Source of the DNA: Verrucomicrobiota bacterium
GTDB taxonomy: Bacteria; Pseudomonadota; Gammaproteobacteria; Nevskiales; Nevskiaceae
Direction: 5' to 3'
Length of the DNA stretch: 33,422 nt
Assembly (NCBI GenBank): GCA_903970595.1
Contig: CAJCJI010000355.1
Span: forward strand, 1 to 33,422
Within the stretch, counting starts at the first letter, position 1. Each line of letters begins with the position of its first letter. Below are positions 25,869 through 33,422 of the stretch, piece after piece. The translations under genes were made by a program, and so were the position numbers. Under the pieces are notes generated by a model that was not told the DNA's origin, searched no databases, and saw only the letters and a list, made by a program, of their open reading frames with translations.

Positions 25869-26264
25869 TTGGACAAGAACATTCGTATTCTGATCGTCGA
25901 TGATTTTTCGACCATGCGCCGAATCGTCAAGAACCTGCTACACGATCTTGGCTTTATCAACACCACGGAAGCCGATGACGGCAAAACCGCCTGGGCCACA
26001 TTGCAGGCGGGCGTATTCGACCTGGTGGTGACGGACTGGAACATGCCGGGCATGACCGGACTGGAACTTCTGAAAAACATCCGCTCGGATGCCAGATTGT
26101 GCGCGCTCAAGGTGCTGATGGTGACGGCCGAAGCGCAGCGCGACCAGATCATCGAGGCGGCCAAGGCCGGGGTGAACGGCTATATCATCAAGCCGTTCAC
26201 TGCCGTGACTCTGAAGGAAAAGCTGGAGAAGATTGCCCAGCGCACAGCGAGCGCGGCGGCATGA
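25869..26264 (+). CDS. cheY: Chemotaxis response regulator CheY
   Basis: CheY carries the phosphoryl signal from CheA to FliM. The product is 131 aa and complete as a receiver: acidic pair D11-D12, phospho-acceptor D56 (VVTDWNMPG), T in VTAEA, and K in IIKPF. The start is TTG 25869; GGAG (25857-25860) sits 8 bases upstream, inside the end of fliA, and the residues after it ([17 protein letters not shown]) are where other CheY proteins begin. It overlaps cheZ by 4 bases. Confidence 0.96.
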   Translation: MDKNIRILIVDDFSTMRRIVKNLLHDLGFINTTEADDGKTAWATLQAGVFDLVVTDWNMPGMTGLELLKNIRSDARLCALKVLMVTAEAQRDQIIEAAKAGVNGYIIKPFTAVTLKEKLEKIAQRTASAAA

Positions 26265-26887
26265 GCTCCCGCGCGATGGAAACAGGAGAGCCGGCTTGCC
26301 GCCAGACCGGAGAATGCCTCTATGCCGGTGTGGCGCGGTTGACGCGCGGCCTGCATGAAGGGCTGCGCGAGCTGGGGCTGGATAGCCGTCTGGAAAGAGT
26401 CGCAGGCAATGACATTCCCGACGCCTGCGCCAGGCTGGATCGCGTGGTGACCATGACCGAGTCGGCGGCCCACCTGACGCTCGACCTGGTGGAGGATGGA
26501 CGGGCGGTTGCCGACGCGCTGCACGATGTGGCACTGCACCTGGCCTTGCCGCGGATTGCCGTCGAGGCCGGCGGTCCAGCGTGCGATCTGAACGGCTCCC
26601 GTCTGACCGTGGTGGAGGCCGAGCAGCATCTGCGCGAAATCCTGACCGCGCTGGCCCAGGCGCAGGAGTACCAAGATCTTTCGGGGCAATTGATCCGTCG
26701 CGTCATCTCGCTGGTGCGCAATGTCGAATCCACGCTTTTGGAGCTGCTTGGCGCAGGCGGAGTTCAGTCAGCACCGCAACTGCCGATAAATCAAATGCAG
26801 GCTGGCTTGTCCGGGCCGGCCATGCCGGGTGCGGGCGCGGCCGACCAGGACGACGCCGACCGCCTGCTCGCCAGCCTGGGCTTCTGA
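26261..26887 (+). CDS. cheZ: CheY-P phosphatase CheZ
   Basis: CheZ removes the phosphate from CheY. The product is 208 aa, almost all helix. The dimer hairpin segment is [28 protein letters not shown]; the catalytic site is [10 protein letters not shown] with D139 and Q143 matching the active pair of the E. coli enzyme (D143, Q147); and the C-terminal CheY-binding tail is [12 protein letters not shown], close to consensus. ATG 26261 overlaps cheY by 4 bases. Confidence 0.95.
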   Translation: MSSRAMETGEPACRQTGECLYAGVARLTRGLHEGLRELGLDSRLERVAGNDIPDACARLDRVVTMTESAAHLTLDLVEDGRAVADALHDVALHLALPRIAVEAGGPACDLNGSRLTVVEAEQHLREILTALAQAQEYQDLSGQLIRRVISLVRNVESTLLELLGAGGVQSAPQLPINQMQAGLSGPAMPGAGAADQDDADRLLASLGF

Positions 26888-26915
26888 GTGCATGAGCAAT
26901 GAGTGAGTGCGTGCT

Positions 26916-28706
26916 ATGAATACGGCCGCGGACGACGACATCCAGGCGGATTTTCTTGCCGAGGCCGGCGAGCTGGTCCAGCGCCTGGGCGAGCAAATGG
27001 TGGAGCTGGAGCGCCGACCGGCTGATCGGGACCTGCTCAATGCGGTCTTTCGGGGCTTCCATACCATCAAGGGCGGTGCCGGCTTCCTCGGTTTCGAGCC
27101 GATGGTCGCTTTGTGCCATGCCGCCGAGGACGTGTTCAACGCATTGCGCAATGGCGTGGTCGCGGTGCGGCCCGCGCTGATGGACGCTGTGCTTGAAGCA
27201 GTCGACCGCCTGCAGACCATGCTGGCCGCAACAGCCGCGGGCAAGCCGCTCAAGCCGGTACCGGCGCAACTGGCCAAGCGCCTGCACCAGCTGGCCACGC
27301 CTTCCGCTGCGCCGATCGCCGCGCCAGTAGCCGCTCAAGCAAAGCCGGAAGAACCGGCCGGAACCGGTTCTGTCAACATAAGCGACGACGAGTTTGAAGC
27401 CCTGCTGGATCAACTGCATGGATCCGGCCAGGGACCCGGCTCCGCGCCGCCGGCTGCCGCGGCTGCCCCGGCATTGTCGGCAGACACGCAGCTGCTGGAG
27501 CCGAGCGAGGAGCCCGAAACCGCGCCGTCCATCCCGCTTCCGGCAGTGGACAACGGCGTGCGGGTCGATACGGCCGCGCTGGACCACATGATGAACTTGG
27601 TCGGTGAGCTGGTGCTAGTCCGCAATCGCCTCAAGACCCTGTGCGGGCGCAACGGGCAGGGGCCACAATCCCGCGCCGTGGCGGAACTGGATCACATCGC
27701 GCGCGGCCTGCAAGCCGCCGTGATGCGCGTGCGCATGCAGCCGATCCGCAAGGTATTCGCCCGCTTCCCCAGACTGGCGCGCGAGGTAGCGCGCAGCCTC
27801 GGCAAGCAGGTCGAAGTTGCCTTGCACGGCGAGGAAACAGGGCTCGACAAGAATCTGGTGGAAGCGTTGGCAGACCCGTTGGTTCACATGGTGCGCAACA
27901 GCGTGGATCATGGCATCGAACTGCCGGCGCAGCGCATCGCCGCAGGCAAGCCCGCTTGCGGGAATCTCAGTCTGTCGGCGCAGCAGGTCGGCGATCACAT
28001 CCTGATCACGGTGGCCGACGATGGTGCCGGTATCGATCATGAGCTATTGCGTGCCAAGGCCGTGGAAAAGGGCCTGCTGGCAGCCTCGGATGCTGCGCGC
28101 CTGTCGACGCAGGAATGCCTGCAGTTGGTATTCCTGCCCGGCTTCACCACCAAGGAAAGCATCAGCGAGTTGTCCGGCCGCGGCGTCGGCATGGATGTGG
28201 TGAAGTCGTCAATTGATGCGATTGGTGGATCCGTCAGGATTGAATCCAGGCCTGGCTTCGGCACTCAGGTGCAGATCCGCGCACCGCTGACCCTGGCGAT
28301 CCTGCCCGCCCTGATGGTCGGCGTTGGTGAACGCTTCCTGGCCCTGCCGGTGGCCCCGGTTCTGGACGTCTGCGTGCTCGACCCGGCGCAGATTCGCAAG
28401 CTGGACCGGTGGGATGTAATGCTGTACCGCAATGAGACGCTGCGGCTGGTATATCTGCACCACTGGCTTGGACTCCCTGTAGTGGACGGGGAGCCGCGGC
28501 ATCTGGTGGTGACTCAGGTGGATGGCGAACGCTACGGCTTTGTCCTGAGTAGGGTTTTTGCTCGCGAGGAAGTGGTTATCAAGCCTTTTGGTGCGATGCT
28601 GCGCGGCCTGGCCGGCCTTGCGGGCGCCACCGTCACGGGCGCCGGACGCGTTGCCCTGATCGTCGATCTGGCGGGGCTGGCGCGCGCTGGGTCGGCCATC
28701 CGCTAG
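26916..28706 (+). CDS. cheA: Chemotaxis histidine kinase CheA (no P2 domain seen)
   Basis: CheA is the receptor-coupled kinase that feeds CheY. The product is 596 aa. P1 (Hpt) has the phospho-His H49 in FRGFHTIKGGAGFLGF. Between P1 and the dimer domain lies an Ala/Pro-rich linker (about 125-205) with one short conserved-looking motif, ISDDEFEALLDQLHG; no P2 CheY-binding fold is visible. Then P3, the P4 kinase domain (VRNSVDHGIE, VADDGAGID, GRGVGMDVV) and the CheW-like P5 (about 460-596). ATG 26916 was taken over GTG 26907; neither has a good ribosome site. Confidence 0.95.
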   Translation: MNTAADDDIQADFLAEAGELVQRLGEQMVELERRPADRDLLNAVFRGFHTIKGGAGFLGFEPMVALCHAAEDVFNALRNGVVAVRPALMDAVLEAVDRLQTMLAATAAGKPLKPVPAQLAKRLHQLATPSAAPIAAPVAAQAKPEEPAGTGSVNISDDEFEALLDQLHGSGQGPGSAPPAAAAAPALSADTQLLEPSEEPETAPSIPLPAVDNGVRVDTAALDHMMNLVGELVLVRNRLKTLCGRNGQGPQSRAVAELDHIARGLQAAVMRVRMQPIRKVFARFPRLAREVARSLGKQVEVALHGEETGLDKNLVEALADPLVHMVRNSVDHGIELPAQRIAAGKPACGNLSLSAQQVGDHILITVADDGAGIDHELLRAKAVEKGLLAASDAARLSTQECLQLVFLPGFTTKESISELSGRGVGMDVVKSSIDAIGGSVRIESRPGFGTQVQIRAPLTLAILPALMVGVGERFLALPVAPVLDVCVLDPAQIRKLDRWDVMLYRNETLRLVYLHHWLGLPVVDGEPRHLVVTQVDGERYGFVLSRVFAREEVVIKPFGAMLRGLAGLAGATVTGAGRVALIVDLAGLARAGSAIR

Positions 28707-28712
28707 GCTGCC

Positions 28713-29453
28713 ATGGATATTCTAAGCATAGTCGGCGTGGTTCTCGCCTTCGGCGCGATTCTAGGCGGCGGCATGCTGCACGGCAACGGCCCCGGCGTGT
28801 TATGGGGACCGGCCGCTTTCGTGATCGTCTTTGTGGGCACTACAGCTGCCATTCTGGTACAGACGCCGATGCCGGTGTTCAAGCATGGATTGAAGATTCT
28901 GGGCTGGGTCTTCAAGCCGCCGGCGCAGGATCCCAAGGCGCTGATCGAACGCATCGTCGGGTGGAGCAACAGCGCTCGCAAGCAGGGCCTGCTGGCGCTG
29001 GAGAGCAGCGTCGAAGGCGAGGCCGATCCTTTTGTAAAAAAGGGACTACAGCTGCTGGTGGACGGGGCGGAGCCGGACGTGATTCGCAACACGCTCGATG
29101 TGGAACTGGGCAACCGCGAGCATTTCGACCTCGCCGGGGCCAAGGTGTTTGAAGGCATGGGCATTTACGCGCCGACCCTGGGCATTATCGGCGCCGTCAT
29201 GGGCCTGATGGAAGTGATGGCCAACCTGGCCGACCCCAGCAAGCTCGGCTCGGGCATAGCCGCCGCGTTCGTCGCCACCATTTACGGAATCGCCACCGCC
29301 AACCTGTTCATGCTGCCGATCGCCTCGAAGCTCAAATCGGTAATCGCCGACCTGACCCGCGTGCGGGAAATGGTGATCGAAGGCCTGGTGTCTATATCGC
29401 TGGGTGAGAACCCACGCAACATCGAAGCGAAACTGCAGGGCTATCTGCACTAG
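28713..29453 (+). CDS. motC: Flagellar stator subunit MotC (MotA family)
   Basis: MotC is the MotA-like proton-channel subunit paired with MotD. The product is 246 aa with four membrane helices: two at the N-terminus (about 3-50) and two near 148-200 (GIYAPTLGIIGAVMGLMEVMANL; GIAAAFVATIYGIATANLFMLPIASKL). The cytoplasmic loop (about 55-145) has the charged torque-loop region. It begins 6 bases after cheA and is followed by motD after 47 bases. Position and pairing with a MotD-type partner support MotC over MotA. Confidence 0.93.
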   Translation: MDILSIVGVVLAFGAILGGGMLHGNGPGVLWGPAAFVIVFVGTTAAILVQTPMPVFKHGLKILGWVFKPPAQDPKALIERIVGWSNSARKQGLLALESSVEGEADPFVKKGLQLLVDGAEPDVIRNTLDVELGNREHFDLAGAKVFEGMGIYAPTLGIIGAVMGLMEVMANLADPSKLGSGIAAAFVATIYGIATANLFMLPIASKLKSVIADLTRVREMVIEGLVSISLGENPRNIEAKLQGYLH

Positions 29454-29500
29454 CCCGGCGATGCAATGAACGCCACCGACAAGGCATAACGCTGATCCAC

Positions 29501-30544
29501 ATGGCCCGCAAGAGAAAACACGAGGAGCACACCAATCACGAGGCCTGGGCCATTCCCTACGCCGACATGATCACGCTGCTGCTGGCCTTTTTCGTGGTGA
29601 TGTACTCCATTTCGGCTGTAAATGAGGGCAAGTACCGCGTCCTCTCCGACGCTTTGTCACAGGCATTCGGCGGACCGCCCAAGTCGATCAAGCCGGTGCA
29701 GTTCGGCGAAAAGCGGCAGAGCGGCTCCGCCAGCGATGAAAAGCTGAATATTTTCCAGCAGAACACCTTCGAGGCCACCGTGGCCGGCGACATGCGTGAT
29801 CTGCGCAGCGCGGTCGTGTTGCCGGGCAAGCCCGACGTGAGGCCGGCGTCGCTGCAGCAGCAGAATCCTTCGGGCAATACCGGCTACGCCGAGGGCAAGG
29901 CGCGCGAGGCCCTGCGGCGCATGGCTGACGCGGTGCAGAAGGCGATGGGCCCGTTAATCGATCGCAACATGATCCGCGTGCGCAAGAGCGAGCTGATGCT
30001 GGAAGTGGAGATTCGCACCGATATCCTGTTTGCCAGCGGCTCGGCGCAGGTCGACGAGCGCGCCCGGCCGATACTGGCTCAGCTCGCCGCCATCCTGCAG
30101 CCGTTTCCAAACACCTTGCGCATCGAGGGTCATACCGACAACGTGCCGATCCATACCGGTATTTTCGCTTCCAACTGGGAGCTGTCGGCGGCGCGTGCCG
30201 CCAGTGTCGTACACCTTTTCATGGAACAGGGCGTCGACCCGAACCATATGAGTGTCGAGGGCTTTGGCGAATACCGCCCGGCCGCTGTCAACTCCACTGC
30301 GGAAGGGCGCAACCGCAACCGCCGCGTCGTCTTGGTGGTGTTGGCCGAACCGGGCAAGCCCATCGCGGTGGCCGATATGGCGGACACCGCAGCGGCGCCG
30401 GCCGATGCGGCAGCGGCAGAGCCGGCAGCGGATCCCCATAAGGATGGACTCGTGCCCGATTCGAATGTCGCGGGCGCCGGACCGGCTCCATCCGGCCAGC
30501 CGGCGCCGGCGGCCGAACCGGCATCGGCCACAGCTTCTCCATGA
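29501..30544 (+). CDS. motD: Flagellar stator subunit MotD (MotB family, OmpA-like)
   Basis: MotD anchors the stator to peptidoglycan. The product is 347 aa. The MotB-type N-terminus has the plug/channel helix AWAIPYADMITLLLAFFVVMYS with the proton-carrying D22. The OmpA-like peptidoglycan domain is at about 165-280 (FASGSAQVDERARPILAQLAAIL; RIEGHTDNVPI; ELSAARAASVVHLF; GRNRNRRV). A tail of about 60 residues rich in Ala, Pro and Asp follows. No strong ribosome site is seen. The stop overlaps cheW by 4 bases. Confidence 0.96.
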   Translation: MARKRKHEEHTNHEAWAIPYADMITLLLAFFVVMYSISAVNEGKYRVLSDALSQAFGGPPKSIKPVQFGEKRQSGSASDEKLNIFQQNTFEATVAGDMRDLRSAVVLPGKPDVRPASLQQQNPSGNTGYAEGKAREALRRMADAVQKAMGPLIDRNMIRVRKSELMLEVEIRTDILFASGSAQVDERARPILAQLAAILQPFPNTLRIEGHTDNVPIHTGIFASNWELSAARAASVVHLFMEQGVDPNHMSVEGFGEYRPAAVNSTAEGRNRNRRVVLVVLAEPGKPIAVADMADTAAAPADAAAAEPAADPHKDGLVPDSNVAGAGPAPSGQPAPAAEPASATASP

Positions 30545-31029
30545 GCGCGGCACAATCGGCAAGTAGCGGCGTGCGCTTTGCCCGCAGCACGGATTTGGCG
30601 ATCACGCGTTGGGTGGGTTTCTGGGTCGAACGACAGCATTACGCGCTCGACATAGCGCGGGTACAAGAGGTCCTGGCGAGCGTCGAGATCGAGCCGGTGC
30701 CTGGAGCGCCGCCGGCTGTGATTGGAGTGATCAATCTGCGCGGGCGTATCATCACCGCGGTCGATCTGCGGCCCTGCCTTGGATTTGCCGGCCGCCTTGC
30801 CGATTCGTCGTGCTGCGTCATCGTCATCGAGGTTCATGGCGAAACCCTGGGTCTGTGTGTCGACGGGGTGGCCGAGATCTGCAGCGTCGCGCGAGACGCC
30901 ATCCGGCAATGTCCGCCGACACTGGGCCGCGACCCCGACCCAATGGTGCGCGGCATGGTCAGCCACAAGGGCCAGCTGCTTACCTTGCTCGACGCTGAAC
31001 AACTGGCCCGGGCGGCAAGCGGGCAGTGA
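30541..31029 (+). CDS. cheW: Chemotaxis coupling protein CheW
   Basis: CheW links receptors to CheA. The product is 162 aa with a CheW fold from about residue 22: WVGFWVERQHYALDIARVQEVL, then VIGVINLRGRIITAVDLRPCLG (the strongest family signature), VIVIEVHGETLGLCVDGV and the end strand GQLLTLLDAEQL. It overlaps motD by 4 bases, so it belongs to the cheA-motC-motD operon. A short hairpin follows in the next spacer. Confidence 0.95.
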   Translation: MSAAQSASSGVRFARSTDLAITRWVGFWVERQHYALDIARVQEVLASVEIEPVPGAPPAVIGVINLRGRIITAVDLRPCLGFAGRLADSSCCVIVIEVHGETLGLCVDGVAEICSVARDAIRQCPPTLGRDPDPMVRGMVSHKGQLLTLLDAEQLARAASGQ

Positions 31030-31077
31030 CGGGAGCATTGCGCCTACCGTTGGTCAGCAGTTAGGGCCCATTCGCCG

Positions 31078-31096
31078 GCCGACACGCTTCGTCGGC
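31078..31096 (+). terminator. Weak hairpin after cheW
   Basis: GCCGAC (31078-31083) and GTCGGC (31091-31096) are perfect 6-base arms around a 7-base loop, 48 bases after cheW. A T run is lacking, so this is only a possible end of the fliA-cheW operon. The 118-base spacer holds no clear promoter. Confidence 0.35.
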
Positions 31097-31147
31097 TTCA
31101 GTTAAACGGTATCGCGCCGCTAGTTCCGGACAGCAGGAGGGGCATCC

Positions 31148-31489
31148 ATGCAAACCATTGAATCATCTGGCGGCAATGCCAAGCAAGCGCCGTTGCGCCG
31201 CGGCGGGAGCAGGACTCTGCGCCTGGACGCGGATTTGGGTATCGAGCACAGTGCCGGCTTGAAGGGCCAGCTTGGGCAGTTCATCGACGTACCCGGTAAG
31301 GTGACCCTGGATGCTGCCGAAGTTGAGCGTATCCACACCGCCGCGTTGCAGCTGTTCTGCATTTTCTGCCGCGACCGCCGAGCCGCGGGCCGCGAAGTGG
31401 AATTCCTGCGGCCTTCGGCCACATTGCGTTCCGCCGCGGCACTGCTGGGGGCTACCACGCTGCTGAACATGGTGGAGCGAGTGGCATGA
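31148..31489 (+). CDS. STAS domain protein in chemosensory operon
   Basis: The product is 113 aa with a single STAS domain, the fold of anti-sigma factor antagonists and MlaB-like proteins. Strands and helices seen: TLRLDADLGIEHSAGLKGQLGQFI, then VTLDAAEVERIHTAALQLFCIFCRDRRAAG and VEFLRPSATLRSAAALLGATTLL. The conserved turn reads VERIHTAALQLF, with Thr in the place where many members have a phosphorylatable Ser or Thr. AGGAGG (31135-31140) is a strong ribosome site. It overlaps a cheY by 4 bases, so it is translated with the chemosensory genes; its partner is unknown. Confidence 0.85.
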   Translation: MQTIESSGGNAKQAPLRRGGSRTLRLDADLGIEHSAGLKGQLGQFIDVPGKVTLDAAEVERIHTAALQLFCIFCRDRRAAGREVEFLRPSATLRSAAALLGATTLLNMVERVA

Positions 31490-31848
31490 GCCGCATCCTT
31501 GCCGTGGATGACTCTACCTCTATGCGGCAGATGGTCGCCTTTACGCTCAGTTCGGCAGGCTTCGAAGTGGCGGAAGCGTGCGACGGCGCCGCGGCGCTGG
31601 CCATGGCGCAGAAGGAAAAATTCGGCTTGGTGCTCGCGGACGTCAATATGCCCAATATGGACGGGCTCAGCCTGGTGCGTTCCCTGCGCGGGCTGCCGGA
31701 CTACAAATTCACGCCGTTGCTAATGCTGACCACCGAATCCGGCCCCGAAAAAAAAAAGGAGGGAAAAGCCGCCGGGGCCACGGGCTGGCTGGTCAAGCCA
31801 TTCAATCCGGAACAGCTGGTCGCCACCGTTCGGCGCGTGCTGAGTTGA
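31486..31848 (+). CDS. cheY: CheY-type response regulator (second copy)
   Basis: The product is 120 aa, a bare receiver with an intact pocket: D8-D9, phospho-acceptor D52 (VLADVNMPNMDG), T in LMLTTES, K in LVKPF. It differs clearly from the first CheY and belongs to another chemosensory set with the STAS protein before it and a P2-type CheA after it. The codons for E88-K89-K90-K91 contain a run of ten A (31748-31757). The ATG overlaps the STAS gene by 4 bases; the next cheA starts 7 bases after the stop. Confidence 0.94.
   Translation: MSRILAVDDSTSMRQMVAFTLSSAGFEVAEACDGAAALAMAQKEKFGLVLADVNMPNMDGLSLVRSLRGLPDYKFTPLLMLTTESGPEKKKEGKAAGATGWLVKPFNPEQLVATVRRVLS
31748..31757 (+). repeat. Ten-A homopolymer inside second cheY
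   Basis: The run gives A_AAA_AAG in the reading frame and is directly followed by GGAGGG. Such runs are prone to polymerase slippage and to sequencing error. A shift to the -1 frame would read on to 31859 and replace the last helix of the receiver. Confidence 0.85.
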
Positions 31849-31855
31849 GCCGCGC

Positions 31856-33422
31856 ATGACCATCGACCTCGAGCGCTTCCATAACGCCTTCTTCGATGAG
31901 AGTTTCGAAGGGTTGGAAGTCATGGAGCAGATTCTCCTGCGCCCCGAAATCGGAGGAGCCGATGTAGAGGCCGTTAACGCCATCTTCCGCGCTGCCCACT
32001 CGATCAAAGGCGGAGCCGCCACCTTTGGATTCGCCGCGGTCGCCGATTTCACCCATGGCGTCGAGACCTTGCTCGAGCAGATGCGCAGCGGCAGCCGCGC
32101 CGTGAGCCAGGAAGGCGTGACCCTACTGCTCACTGCTGTGGATGCGATCCGTGCGCTGCTGACCGCGGCGCGTGATGGCCAGCCGATCGACGCCACTGCC
32201 GTAGCGCAGACGCAGGCGAAGATCGAACGAATGCTCACCGCTGGTCGGACCGGGTTGGCACCGGCCGGGCCCGACACGGCGGCAAAAACAAACGTGGATG
32301 CCGCCATGGCAACCACGCTCTGGTGCATCCGCTTCGAACCGCGTGAGGCGTTGTTTTGCAGCGGCAACGATCCCTTGCGCATACTGCGGTCCATGCAGGC
32401 CCTGGGAGACCTGGCGGTCGAGCTCGACGATTCACGCCTGCCGGCATTTGCCGAGGCCGACGCCCAGGCCTGCTATCTGTCGTGGACTCTGCGCCTGCGC
32501 AGCTCGGCGACGCGGGCGGAAATCGAGGAGCATTTTGCCTGGGTCGAGGATGAGTGCGTGCTGCACATCTCTTCGTTGACGAATCAAGCCTCCCCCCCGG
32601 AGGACTGCGGCGCCAGGCCCGAACTGCGCAAGGTGCGCGGCGCTGCCGAGGTTGAGCGGCCGGGTATCGGCTTCGGCACGGGCGACGGCGGATCGATCCG
32701 AGTCGGCACCGACAAGATCGACGCCCTGATCAACTTGGTCGGCGAACTGGTGATTACCCAGGCCATGTTGGCGCAGATTGCCGGAGAGCTGGATCCGGTG
32801 CTGAACGAACGGCTGCTGGCGGGCCTGTCGCAACTGGATCGCAATACGCGCCAGCTGCAGGAAGCGGTAATGAGCACACGCATGCTGCCGATCGAAAGCG
32901 TCTTCAGTCGCTTCCCGCGCGTGGTGCGAGATCTGGCAGCCAAGCTCGGCAAACAGGTTGGCCTGGCAACGGTGGGTGAGAATACCGAATTGGACAAGAG
33001 CGTGATCGAAAAGATCGCCGATCCGCTCAACCATCTGGTGCGCAACAGCCTGGATCACGGCATCGAGCTGCCCGAAGCGCGCATCGCGGCGGGGAAGGAC
33101 CCCGCCGGCACAATCACCTTGAAGGCTTCTCACGAAGGCGGCAACATCGTGGTCGAGGTCGCCGACGACGGCCAGGGTCTGGACCGCGCGCGCATCCTGA
33201 TCAAGGCACGAGAGCGCGGACTGTCCGTCAGCGATTCGATGGCCGATGCCGAAGTCTGGCAGTTGATCTTCGCTCCGGGTTTCTCTACTGCGGATAAAGT
33301 CACAGATGTATCCGGCCGTGGCGTCGGCATGGACGTCGTGAAGAAAAACGTCCAGGCACTCGGCGGCAGCGTTGAACTGCATTCCGCACCGGGCCGCGGC
33401 TCGCGTACTGTGATTCGCCTGC
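31856..33422 (+). CDS. cheA: Second CheA histidine kinase, with P2 domain (cut by window end)
   Basis: About 522 residues are present and the frame is open to the end. P1 has H48 in FRAAHSIKGGAATFGF. A P2-like CheY-docking domain lies at about 145-245 (LWCIRFEPREALFCSGNDPLRILRSM; CYLSWTLRLRSSATRAEIEEHFAWV). P3 starts near 285 and P4 carries VRNSLDHGIE, VADDGQGLD and GRGVGMDVV. The CheW-like end lies outside. Domain order is the classic E. coli type, unlike the first CheA in the window. ATG 31856 lies 7 bases after the cheY stop; the ribosome site is weak. Confidence 0.95.
   Translation, partial: MTIDLERFHNAFFDESFEGLEVMEQILLRPEIGGADVEAVNAIFRAAHSIKGGAATFGFAAVADFTHGVETLLEQMRSGSRAVSQEGVTLLLTAVDAIRALLTAARDGQPIDATAVAQTQAKIERMLTAGRTGLAPAGPDTAAKTNVDAAMATTLWCIRFEPREALFCSGNDPLRILRSMQALGDLAVELDDSRLPAFAEADAQACYLSWTLRLRSSATRAEIEEHFAWVEDECVLHISSLTNQASPPEDCGARPELRKVRGAAEVERPGIGFGTGDGGSIRVGTDKIDALINLVGELVITQAMLAQIAGELDPVLNERLLAGLSQLDRNTRQLQEAVMSTRMLPIESVFSRFPRVVRDLAAKLGKQVGLATVGENTELDKSVIEKIADPLNHLVRNSLDHGIELPEARIAAGKDPAGTITLKASHEGGNIVVEVADDGQGLDRARILIKARERGLSVSDSMADAEVWQLIFAPGFSTADKVTDVSGRGVGMDVVKKNVQALGGSVELHSAPGRGSRTVIRL

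Noticed and set aside
31747-31859. Programmed -1 frameshift in the second cheY
   Set aside because: The slippery heptamer is present, but the shifted product has no known domain and no downstream stimulatory structure is clear; kept only as a slippage observation.
1-33422. Insertion sequences, CRISPR arrays, tRNA or rRNA genes
   Set aside because: No transposase, no regularly spaced repeats and no RNA gene folds were seen; coding is continuous on one strand.

Overview
The window is one almost unbroken block of flagellar and chemotaxis genes, all read on the + strand, on DNA that is visibly GC-rich with uniform codon use. Several traits point to a polar-flagellated gammaproteobacterium close to Xanthomonadales (Xanthomonadaceae or Rhodanobacteraceae): the order fliC-flaG-fliD-fliS-PilZ-(regulator)-rpoN-fleQ-fliEFGHIJK-fliLMNOPQR-flhB-HDOD-flhA-flhF-flhG-fliA-cheY-cheZ-cheA-motC-motD-cheW, a second sigma-54 gene next to fleQ, and MotC/MotD stators. 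The exact genus cannot be read from the sequence.

Layout. 1-3388: end of flagellin with its terminator, then flaG, fliD, fliS (with a good sigma-28 promoter) and an atypical PilZ gene. 3642-7583: the regulators, namely a LuxR-type regulator with a degenerate receiver, sigma-54 (rpoN2 type) and FleQ. 7589-14299: fliE to fliK (MS ring, switch, export ATPase, hook-length control) behind a near-perfect sigma-54 promoter and a perfect dyad. 14494-19832: fliL to flhB (stator/switch and export gate) behind a second sigma-54 promoter. 19941-25864: an HDOD protein, flhA (weaker sigma-54 candidate), flhF, flhG and fliA. 25869-31029: cheY, cheZ, a P2-less cheA, motC, motD and cheW. 31148-33422: start of a second chemosensory operon with a STAS protein, a CheY and a P2-containing CheA cut off by the window end.

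Working together: RpoN and FleQ would switch on the middle class (fliE, fliL and perhaps flhA operons); FlhF/FlhG set flagellar place and number; FliA would then drive the late class (fliS here, flagellin outside the window). CheA/CheY/CheZ signal to FliM, and MotC/MotD supply torque. Gene junctions are tight (many 4-bp ATGA overlaps), so most control must sit in the few spacers described below.

I found no clearly new system. The observations most worth following are regulatory: a LuxR regulator that cannot be phosphorylated in the normal way, a FleQ that lacks the LFRS c-di-GMP motif known from Pseudomonas, a perfect 17-bp dyad just upstream of the fliE sigma-54 promoter, a tetrameric-type PilZ protein behind fliS, and a 10-A run inside the second cheY.
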